Counted from the first letter of the stretch, positions 1-7,398 are shown. The stretch: DNA of 16,985 nucleotides from JAYEJW01 sp034716535 (GCA_034716535.1 JAYEJW010000048.1:1-16985), one strand, 5' to 3'. Numbers and translations: made by a program. Notes: a model not told the origin generated them from the sequence alone.

Positions 1-2
1 GG

Positions 3-536
3 GATAAAGTCGACGCCAAACAGGCCGCTGCGGAGGTGTTCGACTACTGCATGGACCGGCTCAAGGGCTACTATCAGGATCAGGGCATCGGAGCCGACGC
101 CGTCGATTCGGTCCTGGCGGGGGACGTTCGGGTCCCCAGTGACATCCACAAACGGATACTGGCCGTCGAAGCGTTCCGCCGCCTCCCGGAGGCCGAGGCC
201 TTGACCGCCGCGAATAAGCGTATACGCAATATCCTGCGCAAAAGCGATGAAAGCATATCGGCGGAACTTGACCCCACGTCCTTGCGGGAGGAGGCAGAGC
301 GGCGACTCGCGGCGCAAGTGAAGGAGGCAAAGTTGAGCATCGCTCCCTCGTTGGAAACACAGGATTACGAGGGCGTACTCAAGATCCTCGCGGGGCTGAG
401 GAATGACGTCGACGCATTCTTCGACCAGGTCATGGTTATGGCCGAAGAGCCGGAGGTTCGGCGCAATCGCCTGGCGCTTCTCAGCGCCATCGAGGATCTC
501 TTTCTTGGGGTTGCGGACATCTCACGCTTGCAATGA
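3..536 (+). CDS. glyS: Glycyl-tRNA synthetase beta subunit, C-terminal part (partial)
   Basis: This is the 3' end of glyS; the frame is open from base 3 at the window edge and stops at 534-536, giving about 177 codons. GlyS is the beta chain of the alpha2beta2 glycyl-tRNA synthetase, which charges tRNA-Gly in the cytoplasm. The visible part is the C-terminal anticodon-binding helical domain. Its closing segment (LSAIEDLF, then VADISRLQ) matches the conserved GlyS C-terminus as I know the family. The catalytic partner glyQ would lie upstream, outside the window. The stop overlaps the ATG of the next gene (ATGA, 533-536), so the two are probably translated from one message. The annotation is strong because both the C-terminal motif and the gene neighbourhood agree. 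Confidence 0.93.
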   Translation, partial: DKVDAKQAAAEVFDYCMDRLKGYYQDQGIGADAVDSVLAGDVRVPSDIHKRILAVEAFRRLPEAEALTAANKRIRNILRKSDESISAELDPTSLREEAERRLAAQVKEAKLSIAPSLETQDYEGVLKILAGLRNDVDAFFDQVMVMAEEPEVRRNRLALLSAIEDLFLGVADISRLQ

Positions 537-883
537 CCGCTATAGCTACGGACACCGATTCGTACGACGCCATGCTTGCCGCCGTTCGAGCCTTTCATGA
601 GAAACATCGATTCCGCGAAACGGGCGGCGAAGAGATGACCTATCGCCTCGCTCTGATGTCAGAAGAGCTTGGCGAGATCTCCGCCTGCGTCACCAAGGGC
701 AAACGCACCGACCAACTCGCCGAGGAGGTGGCCGACCTCTTCATCCTGCTCATCGGCACAGCGATCGCTCAGGACTTTGACCTGAAAACCGCGTTCTGGG
801 ACAAGATGCACAACCTCCAACAAAGGGAGTCGCGCATGGTCAATGGCCGCATCCGCGTATCCGAGTTCCGCGATGTCGATTGA
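533..883 (+). CDS. MazG-like nucleotide pyrophosphohydrolase
   Basis: This 116-residue protein has the all-alpha NTP pyrophosphatase signature: EExxE at E44-E48 (in SEELGE), ExxD at E65-D68 (in EEVADL), and a following K91/N94/R98 cluster (KMHNLQQR). In MazG and dUTPase-like relatives the acidic residues bind Mg2+, and the enzyme cleaves nucleoside triphosphates to monophosphate plus pyrophosphate; the exact substrate cannot be told from sequence. The protein is single-domain, much shorter than the double-domain MazG of E. coli. Its ATG overlaps the glyS stop by four bases, which suggests translational coupling. It sits between glyS and gmhB, which are usually closer neighbours, so it looks like an insertion into a conserved order. 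The family is confident, the substrate unknown. Confidence 0.82.
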   Translation: MTAIATDTDSYDAMLAAVRAFHEKHRFRETGGEEMTYRLALMSEELGEISACVTKGKRTDQLAEEVADLFILLIGTAIAQDFDLKTAFWDKMHNLQQRESRMVNGRIRVSEFRDVD

Positions 884-917
884 ACTGCCCGTCGGTTGAT
901 CTTTAGGCAGCAGCCAG

Positions 918-1457
918 ATGAATCTTATCGTCCTGGACAGGGACGGCGTCATCAACCAGGATTCCGACGCACACATCAAGACCGTCGAGGAATGGGTCCC
1001 AATTCCAGGCAGCCTTGAGGCAATCGCGCGCCTCAACCACGCAGGATACCGCGTTGTCGTCGCCACTAATCAATCCGGATTGGCCCGCGGACTGTTCACC
1101 ATCGACGCCCTGAATGCCATCCATCGAAAGATGCGTCGCGCTCTCGGCCAGGTCGGCGGCCAAATCGAGGCCGTCTTTTTCTGCCCGCACAAGCCCAGCG
1201 ACGACTGTTTGTGCCGCAAACCGCGCCCAGGGCTTCTTGAAGACATCGGTCAACGACTTCAGGTGGATATGACCGGGGTTCCCGTCGTCGGCGATTCGCT
1301 CCGCGACATACAGGCGGCTCTCGCTGTAGGCTCTGCACCTTTTTTGGTACTCACCGGCAAGGGCCGCCTAACCGCAAGAAACAACCCGACTGAGATCGAA
1401 CAGATCCCCACCTTTGCAGACCTTTCCGCCGCTGTGGACGCACTGCTTTCGCCCTGA
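918..1457 (+). CDS. gmhB: D-glycero-beta-D-manno-heptose-1,7-bisphosphate 7-phosphatase
   Basis: This 179-residue HAD-superfamily phosphatase carries motif I as LDRDGVIN (nucleophile D7, acid/base D9), motif II in ATNQSG (T50-G54), a zinc-binding loop with C89, H91, C97 and C99, the lysine motif at K101 (CRKPRPG), and motif IV in GDSLRD (G125-D130). The zinc loop and motif set are those of GmhB, which removes the 7-phosphate during ADP-heptose synthesis for the lipopolysaccharide inner core. It therefore indicates a Gram-negative cell. It lies 34 bases after the MazG-like gene and 12 bases before the acyltransferase gene, an order common near glyS in gammaproteobacteria. The ATG at 918 gives the expected N-terminus; the Shine-Dalgarno sequence is weak. 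Confidence 0.93.
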   Translation: MNLIVLDRDGVINQDSDAHIKTVEEWVPIPGSLEAIARLNHAGYRVVVATNQSGLARGLFTIDALNAIHRKMRRALGQVGGQIEAVFFCPHKPSDDCLCRKPRPGLLEDIGQRLQVDMTGVPVVGDSLRDIQAALAVGSAPFLVLTGKGRLTARNNPTEIEQIPTFADLSAAVDALLSP

Positions 1458-1469
1458 GGGGATGGAGAC

Positions 1470-2207
1470 GTGTTGACGGCACGGTCCCTCATCTACTTGC
1501 TCGTACTCATCGTCACGACCGTTCTCTACTCGGTCCCTATCGGCATTCTCGGCTGGTTCGTACCTTATCCGTGGCTTGCCCGCGTGGGCAAAAGCTGGGG
1601 ACGGATTAACCTCAAGGCATTGGAGCTGATTTGTGGCCTGAGCGACCGGGCGGAAGGGTTGGAACATCTTCCATCACAAAACTGAATCCTCCTTTCTAAA
1701 CATCAATCCGCTTGGGAAACCATTGCGCTTCGTGCTCTTCTTCCGCCAGAGCACACCTGGGTCCTTAAGCGTGAACTACTGTGGGCGCCGTTTTTTGGCT
1801 GGGCCCTGGCGCCCTTCCGGCCGATCGCCATTGATCGCAAGGCCGGACGGAGAGCAGTACGGCAGTTGCTGGAGGAAGGGAGCTACTGGCTGAAGGAGGG
1901 TCGCTGGATCGTGATCTTTCCCGAGGGTACCCGGGTAGCGCCAGGGGCACGTGGACGTTACGGTCAGGGCGGCGCCCTGCTCGCCCAAAAGACCGGCTAT
2001 CCGATCATACCTATCGCACACAACGCCGGCGTATTTTGGCGCCGCCGGGACATTAAGAAGTATCCAGGAACAGTCGATATGGTCATAGGTGAGCCACTCG
2101 TGACCCAGGGTCTCTCGGCAACGGAGATCACCAAGCGAGTCGAATCCTGGATTGAAGAAAAGGTCGAAACGCTTCCTCTCGAACGGCGCGAATCGAGCCG
2201 TCGATGA
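1470..2207 (+). pseudogene. plsC: 1-acyl-sn-glycerol-3-phosphate acyltransferase (PlsC-like) with one in-frame TGA
   Basis: The reading frame from the GTG at 1470 to the stop at 2205-2207 would encode 245 residues, the usual family length, but TGA at 1683-1685 interrupts it after residue 71. No frame change occurs: codons on both sides stay in phase and read family motifs. An N-terminal membrane helix lies before the stop (LIYLLVLIVTTVLY). After it come the acyltransferase motif HQSAWE (an H-x4-E form of the HX4D box), a FPEGTR substrate-binding box, and a C-terminal PIIPIAHNAG segment. The family transfers an acyl chain to lysophosphatidic acid in the inner membrane. The stop falls just before the catalytic motif, so termination there would give a dead fragment. 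It may be a recent nonsense mutation, a sequencing error, or readthrough; a related codon such as TGC or TGG is the likely ancestor. Confidence 0.85.
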
Positions 2208-2292
2208 CGCCTAAGTACGGTGGACGCCGCACATTCGCTTGGAGCCGTCCAACTTACTACCGGCTCGCAGAATCCGTCAGCGCCATTCGCAT

Positions 2293-4698
2293 TCAAACGT
2301 CGATGTTCTCCGCCTCCAGGGCATTGCGCTCGATAAATTCTCGACGCGGTTCGACCTGATCCCCCATCAAAGTCGTAAAGATTTGATCGGATGCCACGGC
2401 ATCTTCGATAGTCACTCGAAGAAGACGCCTGGATTCCGGATTCATGGTGGTGTCCCACAACTGATCGGGATTCATCTCACCGAGTCCTTTATAGCGCTGG
2501 ATGTGATATCCGCGCCTTGCATACTCGAGCAACCAGTCAAGCCCATCGCCGAAGCTGCTGATCTCCTTTCTTTTTTCCCCGCGCTCGACGTAGCCCCCCT
2601 CTCCCACTAGTCCGTCCAACTTCTCCCCCAGAGCGGAGATTCTGCGGTAGTCCGCACCCCGAAAGAAATCGCCAGTGACATTGGTCGTTTCGGGAATGCC
2701 GTGGCGAAGACGAGTCAGTACGATTCCGGGATGCCCGATGTCCGAGGTCGTCGTCGGTGACAGCCGATAGCTCTCACCCGCGCCGCCACAGTCGTTGAGA
2801 TAGGCCTCCACACGCTGCGCCCAATTCGCTCGAGCATCCAACTCCTCCGAGGAGTCATGGTCCAAAGGCGGAAGAGCAAGAACCGCGGCCAAAAATTCCT
2901 GAGGGTAACGGATAGAAAGTCTAGCGACGATGGCGCGATAGACTTGATAGTCACGGGCCAGCTCCTCGAAAGCTGTGTCGCTGAGGGGCGGCGCATCGGA
3001 GGAAACGAAGAAGCGCGCATCTGCCAAGGCAGTCTGCAGAAGTGTACTATTCATTTCCGCATCGTCGAGTAGGTAATGTTCCTGTTTACCCTTCTTTATC
3101 TTGTAGAGCGGAGGCTGTGCGATGTAGATGTGGCCGCGCTCGACCAACTCCGGCATCTGGCGGTAAAAAAAGGTCAGGAGCAGAGTACGGATATGCGCAC
3201 CATCGACGTCCGCGTCCGTCATGATGATCACGCGATGATACCGTAACTTATCCGGGTCATAGTCTTCGCGACCGATTCCGCACCCGAGCGCGGTAATGAG
3301 GGTCCCCACTTCGGTCGACGACAGCATCTTGTCGAAGCGCGCCTTCTCCACGTTCAGAATCTTACCCTTCAAGGGAAGTATGGCCTGAAAGGCTCGATCC
3401 CTACCCTGTTTCGCGGACCCTCCTGCGGAGTCCCCCTCGACTAGATAGAGCTCGGAATTTGCAGGATCCTTTTCCTGGCAATCCGCGAGCTTTCCTGGCA
3501 ATCCGGCCACATCCAGAACTCCTTTGCGCCGAGTCATTTCTCTCGCCTTCCGCGCGGCCTCGCGCGCACGGGCGGCCTCCAGCATCTTGTTTGCGATCGT
3601 CTTTGCTTCCGGTGGATGCTCCTCGAGAAAATCGTTGAGGTGCTCAACGAGCAGACTCTCGACGATCGCCTTCACGTCTGAGGAGACGAGTTTCTCCTTG
3701 GTTTGAGACGAAAACTTCGGATCCGGGACCTTAACAGAAACGACGGCCGTCAGCCCCTCTCGCGCGTCGTCTCCGACAGCTCGAATCTTGTACTTTTTTG
3801 CCAGTTCTTCTCGCTCGACATACTGATTCAAGGTTCGTGTCAAACCAGCGCGAAAACCGGCAAGATGGGTTCCGCCGTCGCGCTGTGGGATATTGTTCGT
3901 GTAGCAGAAAATCCGTTCCTGGAACGATTCGTTCCACTGTAGCGCGATCTCGACGGCGGCGTCCTGTCGTTCAGCCAGGAAGTAGAACACCGTCGGATGT
4001 ATTGCGCTCTTGTTTCGATTCAGGTGCTCCACAAAGGCGCGGATACCGCCTTTGTACTCAAAGCAGTCCTCTCGACCAACACCCTCGTCGATAAGAACGA
4101 TCTTTACGCCGGAGTTTAGAAAAGAGAGCTCGCGAAGGCGCTTCGCCAGGATATCGTAGTGGAATTGAAGGTCCGAGAATATCTTTGCGGAGGGCTTGAA
4201 TTGTATTTCCGTACCGGTCGTTTGGGCGTCACCTAAAAGCTTCAGCGGATATAGCGGTTCGCCGAGAGCGTACTCCTGAACATAGAGTTTACCGTCTCGT
4301 CGGATTCGCATCGTCAGGTGTTCCGACAGCGCGTTGACGACGGATACCCCAACTCCGTGGAGTCCTCCCGACACCTTGTATGAGTTCGCATCGAACTTCC
4401 CGCCCGCGTGGAGCACGGTCATAATGACTTCCGCTGCGGAGCGATTTTCCTCAGCATGGATATCCACCGGGATCCCACGCCCATTATCGACCACCGAAAC
4501 AGTGTTATCGGCATGCAAGGCCACCGTGATCTCGCTACAGTATCCGGCTAGCGCTTCGTCGATGGAGTTATCGACGACTTCGAACACCATATGATGAAGA
4601 CCCGTACCATCATCGGTATCTCCAATGTACATACCTGGGCGCTTACGGACCGCATCGAGGCCGCGCAGAACTTTTATGCTAGAAGAATCGTAGCTCAT
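2293..4698 (-). CDS. gyrB: DNA gyrase subunit B
   Basis: This 801-residue ATPase subunit of DNA gyrase powers negative supercoiling. The GHKL ATP-binding site is intact: EVVDNSIDEA near residues 40-49, DNGRGIP near 71, and GGLHGVGVSVV near 111. The TOPRIM domain begins with EGDSAGG (E421), followed by PLKGKILNVEKA and the metal-binding DADVDGAHIR. The C-terminus has the usual YKGLGEMNP and LWDTTMNP segments. The frame is open further upstream to an ATG at 4791, but I chose 4698 because MSYDSS followed by IKVLRGLDAVRKRPGMYIG is the conserved start of the family; the 31 extra residues look non-coding. The gene is separated from recF by 282 bases and likely has its own promoter. It converges with the plsC-like gene downstream. 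Confidence 0.97.
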   Translation of the reverse strand: MSYDSSSIKVLRGLDAVRKRPGMYIGDTDDGTGLHHMVFEVVDNSIDEALAGYCSEITVALHADNTVSVVDNGRGIPVDIHAEENRSAAEVIMTVLHAGGKFDANSYKVSGGLHGVGVSVVNALSEHLTMRIRRDGKLYVQEYALGEPLYPLKLLGDAQTTGTEIQFKPSAKIFSDLQFHYDILAKRLRELSFLNSGVKIVLIDEGVGREDCFEYKGGIRAFVEHLNRNKSAIHPTVFYFLAERQDAAVEIALQWNESFQERIFCYTNNIPQRDGGTHLAGFRAGLTRTLNQYVEREELAKKYKIRAVGDDAREGLTAVVSVKVPDPKFSSQTKEKLVSSDVKAIVESLLVEHLNDFLEEHPPEAKTIANKMLEAARAREAARKAREMTRRKGVLDVAGLPGKLADCQEKDPANSELYLVEGDSAGGSAKQGRDRAFQAILPLKGKILNVEKARFDKMLSSTEVGTLITALGCGIGREDYDPDKLRYHRVIIMTDADVDGAHIRTLLLTFFYRQMPELVERGHIYIAQPPLYKIKKGKQEHYLLDDAEMNSTLLQTALADARFFVSSDAPPLSDTAFEELARDYQVYRAIVARLSIRYPQEFLAAVLALPPLDHDSSEELDARANWAQRVEAYLNDCGGAGESYRLSPTTTSDIGHPGIVLTRLRHGIPETTNVTGDFFRGADYRRISALGEKLDGLVGEGGYVERGEKRKEISSFGDGLDWLLEYARRGYHIQRYKGLGEMNPDQLWDTTMNPESRRLLRVTIEDAVASDQIFTTLMGDQVEPRREFIERNALEAENIDV

Positions 4699-4980
4699 AG
4701 AGTGAAAGCAGGGTCTATCCGGGGGGGTAATGCCGAACGGTGATGCGGCTGTTAGCCGTAGTGGATCCGGATCGTCACACGAAGTCAGCATTTACATGAA
4801 AACCACCAGTGCACCGCAACAGGGACTACCAGGCAGTGCCACAGCAAAGCAATCGCGAGAGAGGACACGACGCAAGAAGCAAGGGCGGGTGCGGTACCAG
4901 GGAGATTATACCGCAAATGACAGTCGGGTTCGGGCAGGCGATCACATTGGGCTTGACAGCCGTCGCGAAAGGAGAGGGGT
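4699..4980. other. recF-gyrB intergenic region (282 bp)
   Basis: No gene is supported here. On the minus strand it would form a roughly 200-base leader for gyrB if transcription begins near the TATAAT at 4905-4910. It contains a perfect 10-base palindrome GATCCGGATC at 4764-4773. A separate gyrB promoter in this gap would allow supercoiling-dependent control independent of dnaA-dnaN-recF; that is inference. I see no clear terminator after recF. Confidence 0.5.
4905..4910 (-). promoter_or_regulatory. Candidate -10 element of a gyrB promoter
   Basis: The minus strand reads TATAAT here, a perfect sigma70 -10 hexamer about 207 bases upstream of the gyrB start. The 16-18 bases upstream do not present a recognisable -35 hexamer, and the upstream TG is not at the extended -10 spacing. 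The assignment rests on the -10 and position alone. Confidence 0.35.
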
Positions 4981-6057
4981 TCAGTGATCGTGAGCCGCAT
5001 CGAAGAGGTTGCCTTGTTCCACGTGGAACAGCGCACTCTCTCTCCGATACTGGAGGGCGACGCTATCTTGTTGCCCTGGACTAGTCACGAACATCTGTTG
5101 TTTCGTTTGAGCGAAGAGTTCCCAGATCGCCTCGAACGCGTCCGCACCCAACTCAGCCGATGGATCGTCCAGCAACCAAACGCATCCCTTGGTCCCAGCG
5201 GAATCCGAAATTCGCTGGGCTGCAAGCTGAAGCAGGCAGACGGCGACCTTGTTCTGGCCACGGGACCCGACGCCTCTCGCTTGGTTGACAACGATCTCTA
5301 GATCGGCGCGCGACGGACCGAATTGAGTGTACCCGCGCGCCCGATCAGCATCGAAGGCTCTCCGTAGTACATCGCGCAGATCTTGCTCGCGCGGCCAACC
5401 TGGCCGGAGTCTAGCGGCGACGGGGATGAACGCAGGGGCGCTCATCGAAAGCGCGCGGAGCTCAACATCGAGACGCTCGGAGAATCGGGCTCGGTGGTCC
5501 GTGATCTGTTCAGCGTAGTCCACGAGCTGATCGTCCCATATTCTTCTTCCGGAGGCCCCGGAGCGAAGCCAGGCATTTCGCTGAAAAAGAGCGCGGCGAA
5601 ATCCCCTGAGTAGCTCCCCGTACGCGGGTTCCACGTGGAACAGCGACCAATCGAGGAAAAGACGCCTTAACGCCGGATCACCTTCCACGAGCTTCTGGGC
5701 GTTCTCGGTAATAATCCTAACCTGAACGATCCGACCCAGCTTCCCTTTTCGCTCTAGCCGTTCTCCATTTTCGAACAGCCGCACCCCGCCTGTGCTCTTA
5801 AAAAGATCGCGCCTATGCGATTGACGACCCGATCGAATTCTCCCCGCAACCCGAAGCTCCGACTGCCCTTCCTTGATAAGCGGTCCATGTTTCGGTCCCC
5901 GGAAACTCCTCCCTCTCGCCAACAGGAAGATTCCTTCAAGCAGACTCGTCTTACCGGAACCGTTCCTGCCCGTAATCCAGTTGATCTTCGAATCTGGCTC
6001 AAAAAAAACATAGGAGAGGTTTCGCAGCCCCTCTATGGAGACCGCCTCAAGGTACAA
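4981..6057 (-). CDS. recF: DNA replication and repair protein RecF
   Basis: This 358-residue SMC-like ATPase helps load RecA at single-strand gaps with RecO and RecR. The Walker A motif is GRNGSGKTS (G30-S38). An ABC-signature-like region lies around 247-270 (FGPSRADLEI, then SRGQNK), and Walker B is WLLDDPSAELG (D297, D298). The start is a TTG at 6057 preceded by a GGGGG ribosome site on the minus strand. Reading upstream in frame no ATG or GTG occurs before the dnaN stop, which lies in this same frame, so the TTG is effectively forced. The gene follows dnaN by 45 bases. The coding sequence contains two parS-like palindromes, both translated as FHVE (residues 140-143 and 344-347); the second lies in the C-terminal tail. 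Confidence 0.93.
   Translation of the reverse strand: MYLEAVSIEGLRNLSYVFFEPDSKINWITGRNGSGKTSLLEGIFLLARGRSFRGPKHGPLIKEGQSELRVAGRIRSGRQSHRRDLFKSTGGVRLFENGERLERKGKLGRIVQVRIITENAQKLVEGDPALRRLFLDWSLFHVEPAYGELLRGFRRALFQRNAWLRSGASGRRIWDDQLVDYAEQITDHRARFSERLDVELRALSMSAPAFIPVAARLRPGWPREQDLRDVLRRAFDADRARGYTQFGPSRADLEIVVNQARGVGSRGQNKVAVCLLQLAAQRISDSAGTKGCVWLLDDPSAELGADAFEAIWELFAQTKQQMFVTSPGQQDSVALQYRRESALFHVEQGNLFDAAHDH
5015..5030. promoter_or_regulatory. parS centromere-like site 1, inside recF
   Basis: TGTTCCACGTGGAACA is a perfect 16-base palindrome. It is the GC-richer form of the ParB-binding consensus TGTTTCACGTGAAACA and closely resembles the Pseudomonas parS core. Its place beside oriC genes is what is expected for parS. 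It lies within the last 50 bases of recF, encoding part of FHVEQ. ParB spreading from such a site organises and segregates the origin region. Confidence 0.85.
5627..5642. promoter_or_regulatory. parS centromere-like site 2, inside recF
   Basis: GGTTCCACGTGGAACA has a 14-base perfect palindromic core (5628-5641) and differs from site 1 only at its first base. It lies 612 bases from site 1 and in the same codon phase, again encoding FHVE. One altered outer base is tolerated in known parS variants. Confidence 0.82.
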
Positions 6058-6102
6058 GTTTCGCCCCCGAATGTTGTGCCACCTGTACGACGCAGAATCG
6101 CC

Positions 6103-7203
6103 TCAGAGTCGCATCGGCATGACCACGTAGGTTTCTTGCTCTTTTCCCTTATTTCGTATGAGCGCGCTAGTGTTCGAATCCCCGAACTGAAGCTCCACCT
6201 GCTCATCGTCCAACACGTTCAGTACGTCCATCAGGTAGCCGACATTGAAGCCGATGGCCGTTGGCTCCTGTGTGTAGTCGAGCTCGATCTCCTCTTCCGC
6301 TTCCTCCTGCTCCGGGTTGTGTGCTTGCAAGCGCAACTGACCCTCGGTGAAACTCATCCTGACTCCTTTGTACTTCTCGTTCGAGAGTATCGACGTACGA
6401 ACGAGCGCCTGACGCAACGAATCTCGATCCGTTACCGCGATGCGGTCGGCGAGCTTTGGGATGACGCGCTCGTAATCCGGATACCTCCCATCGACCAACT
6501 TCGACATGAGCACGGTGTCATTCACCTGCGTTCGAAATGCATTCTCCGATATATCCAGGCGCACGACTTCGTCGGTAGCGGAGAGCAGCCGGCTCAGTTC
6601 CAGTACGGATTTCCTCGGAAGAATAACCTGCATCTCCCGCCCAACTTCTTGTTCGACGGTCTCCTCGACCTTCGCCAATCGATGCCCGTCCGTTGCAACG
6701 GCGATCAACCGGTCGCTCGTGAGTTCAAGCAGCAAACCGTTGAGGTAATAGCGAACGTCCTGATGTGCCATCGCAAAAGCTGCCTTTTCCAACAGATACT
6801 TGAGCTTTCCCTGTGCGATCGAAAAACTTTCCCCTACCGTGGTAGGCTCCATCGCAGGGTAGTCGGTTGCCGGTAGCGTGCTCAGTGCAAAACGGCTCCG
6901 TCCTGACAACAGGGACAACCGATCCTTCTCCACTCGCATACTTATGTCTGCGCCGTCGGGCAGCGCACGGCAAATATCCAGAAACTTCCGCGCCGGTACC
7001 GTGGTGTCTCCTGCACTGTGAACAACGGCGGGGAATCGCGAACGCACCTCAATCTCCAGATCGGTCCCCGTAATCTGAGCCGATTTATCGCTAGCCGAGA
7101 TCAGAAAATTTCCGAGAATTGGTAGCGTTTGCCGTCGTTCGACGACACCGCTTACTCTGTTGAGGACGGGCATCAAGATTTCGCGGTTCGTCTCGATATT
7201 CAT
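6103..7203 (-). CDS. dnaN: DNA polymerase III beta subunit (sliding clamp)
   Basis: This 366-residue protein is exactly the usual length of the beta clamp, which encircles DNA and tethers polymerase III and repair proteins. The N-terminus has the family segment VERRQTLPILGNFLI, the middle repeats LELTSDRLIAVATDGHRLA, and the C-terminus ends VVMPMRL, the conserved hydrophobic-pocket edge. The ATG at 7203 follows a purine-rich ribosome site (AGAGAAG). It is 195 bases downstream of dnaA and 45 bases upstream of recF, the classical order. The DnaA boxes in the gap upstream suggest that DnaA also regulates this gene or starts replication there. Confidence 0.97.
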   Translation of the reverse strand: MNIETNREILMPVLNRVSGVVERRQTLPILGNFLISASDKSAQITGTDLEIEVRSRFPAVVHSAGDTTVPARKFLDICRALPDGADISMRVEKDRLSLLSGRSRFALSTLPATDYPAMEPTTVGESFSIAQGKLKYLLEKAAFAMAHQDVRYYLNGLLLELTSDRLIAVATDGHRLAKVEETVEQEVGREMQVILPRKSVLELSRLLSATDEVVRLDISENAFRTQVNDTVLMSKLVDGRYPDYERVIPKLADRIAVTDRDSLRQALVRTSILSNEKYKGVRMSFTEGQLRLQAHNPEQEEAEEEIELDYTQEPTAIGFNVGYLMDVLNVLDDEQVELQFGDSNTSALIRNKGKEQETYVVMPMRL

Positions 7204-7224
7204 AAGTCTTCTCTTTATTTAAGA

Positions 7225-7245
7225 ACCTTATGATAGTTATAAGGT
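7225..7245. repeat. Inverted repeat upstream of dnaN
   Basis: ACCTTAT and ATAAGGT form a perfect 7-base inverted repeat with a 7-base spacer, directly next to the DnaA box at 7247. It lies 22-42 bases upstream of the dnaN start and could be an mRNA hairpin, an operator, or part of the origin. No function can be assigned. Confidence 0.5.
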
Positions 7246-7246
7246 C

Positions 7247-7255
7247 TGTGGATAA
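7247..7255 (-). promoter_or_regulatory. DnaA box (perfect)
   Basis: TGTGGATAA on the plus strand is TTATCCACA on the minus strand, the consensus high-affinity DnaA box. It lies in the dnaN upstream region. Confidence 0.85.
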
Positions 7256-7343
7256 CCGACGATACTCAAATTTTTATAGCTTATTCAATAGGTTAAAGGC
7301 AAAACTTTCCCTTGGATATCCTCATTGCGACCTGTGATTGTCC

Positions 7344-7352
7344 TGTGGACAA
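7344..7352 (-). promoter_or_regulatory. DnaA box (one mismatch)
   Basis: TGTGGACAA on the plus strand reads TTGTCCACA on the minus strand, one base from TTATCCACA. Confidence 0.55.
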
Positions 7353-7378
7353 TCGGTCTTCAATTCCGTGCCCTTGCC

Positions 7379-7387
7379 TTGTCCACG
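7379..7387 (+). promoter_or_regulatory. DnaA box (weak, two mismatches)
   Basis: TTGTCCACG differs from the consensus at two bases but ends two bases before the perfect box at 7390, so the two sites are nearly tandem and could bind cooperatively. Confidence 0.4.
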
Positions 7388-7389
7388 AC

Positions 7390-7398
7390 TTATCCACA
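7390..7398 (+). promoter_or_regulatory. DnaA box (perfect)
   Basis: TTATCCACA is the exact consensus, immediately after the dnaA stop codon (dnaA is read on the minus strand and ends at 7399). Confidence 0.85.

Larger units (their letters stand above)
7204..7398. other. Candidate chromosomal origin (oriC) between dnaA and dnaN
   Basis: This 195-base non-coding gap is visibly AT-rich near 7204-7310 against a GC-rich background. It holds two perfect DnaA boxes (7247-7255 minus strand, 7390-7398 plus strand) and two near-matches (7344-7352, 7379-7387). The runs at about 7265-7300 (AATTTTTATAG and neighbours) could act as the unwinding element. The dnaA-dnaN interval is a known oriC location in many bacteria. 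The alternative is a purely autoregulatory region, with the origin in the dnaA-rpmH gap. Confidence 0.6.

Noticed and set aside
1683..1760. Selenocysteine insertion at the plsC-like TGA
   Set aside because: No convincing SECIS-like hairpin is seen just downstream, and no Sec-containing member of this acyltransferase family is known to me. Kept only as an item to exclude.
2208..2292. Terminator hairpin between the convergent plsC-like gene and gyrB
   Set aside because: Only a 6-base TGGACG/CGTCCA pair with a loop of about 19 bases and no T-tract was found, too weak to call.
4699..4791. N-terminal extension of GyrB from an upstream ATG
   Set aside because: The 31 extra residues have no family counterpart, no ribosome site precedes the ATG, and the conserved GyrB start lies at 4698.
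5815..6876. A 353-codon open frame on the plus strand
   Set aside because: It is antisense to recF and dnaN, which have full family motifs; the translation shows no recognisable domain.
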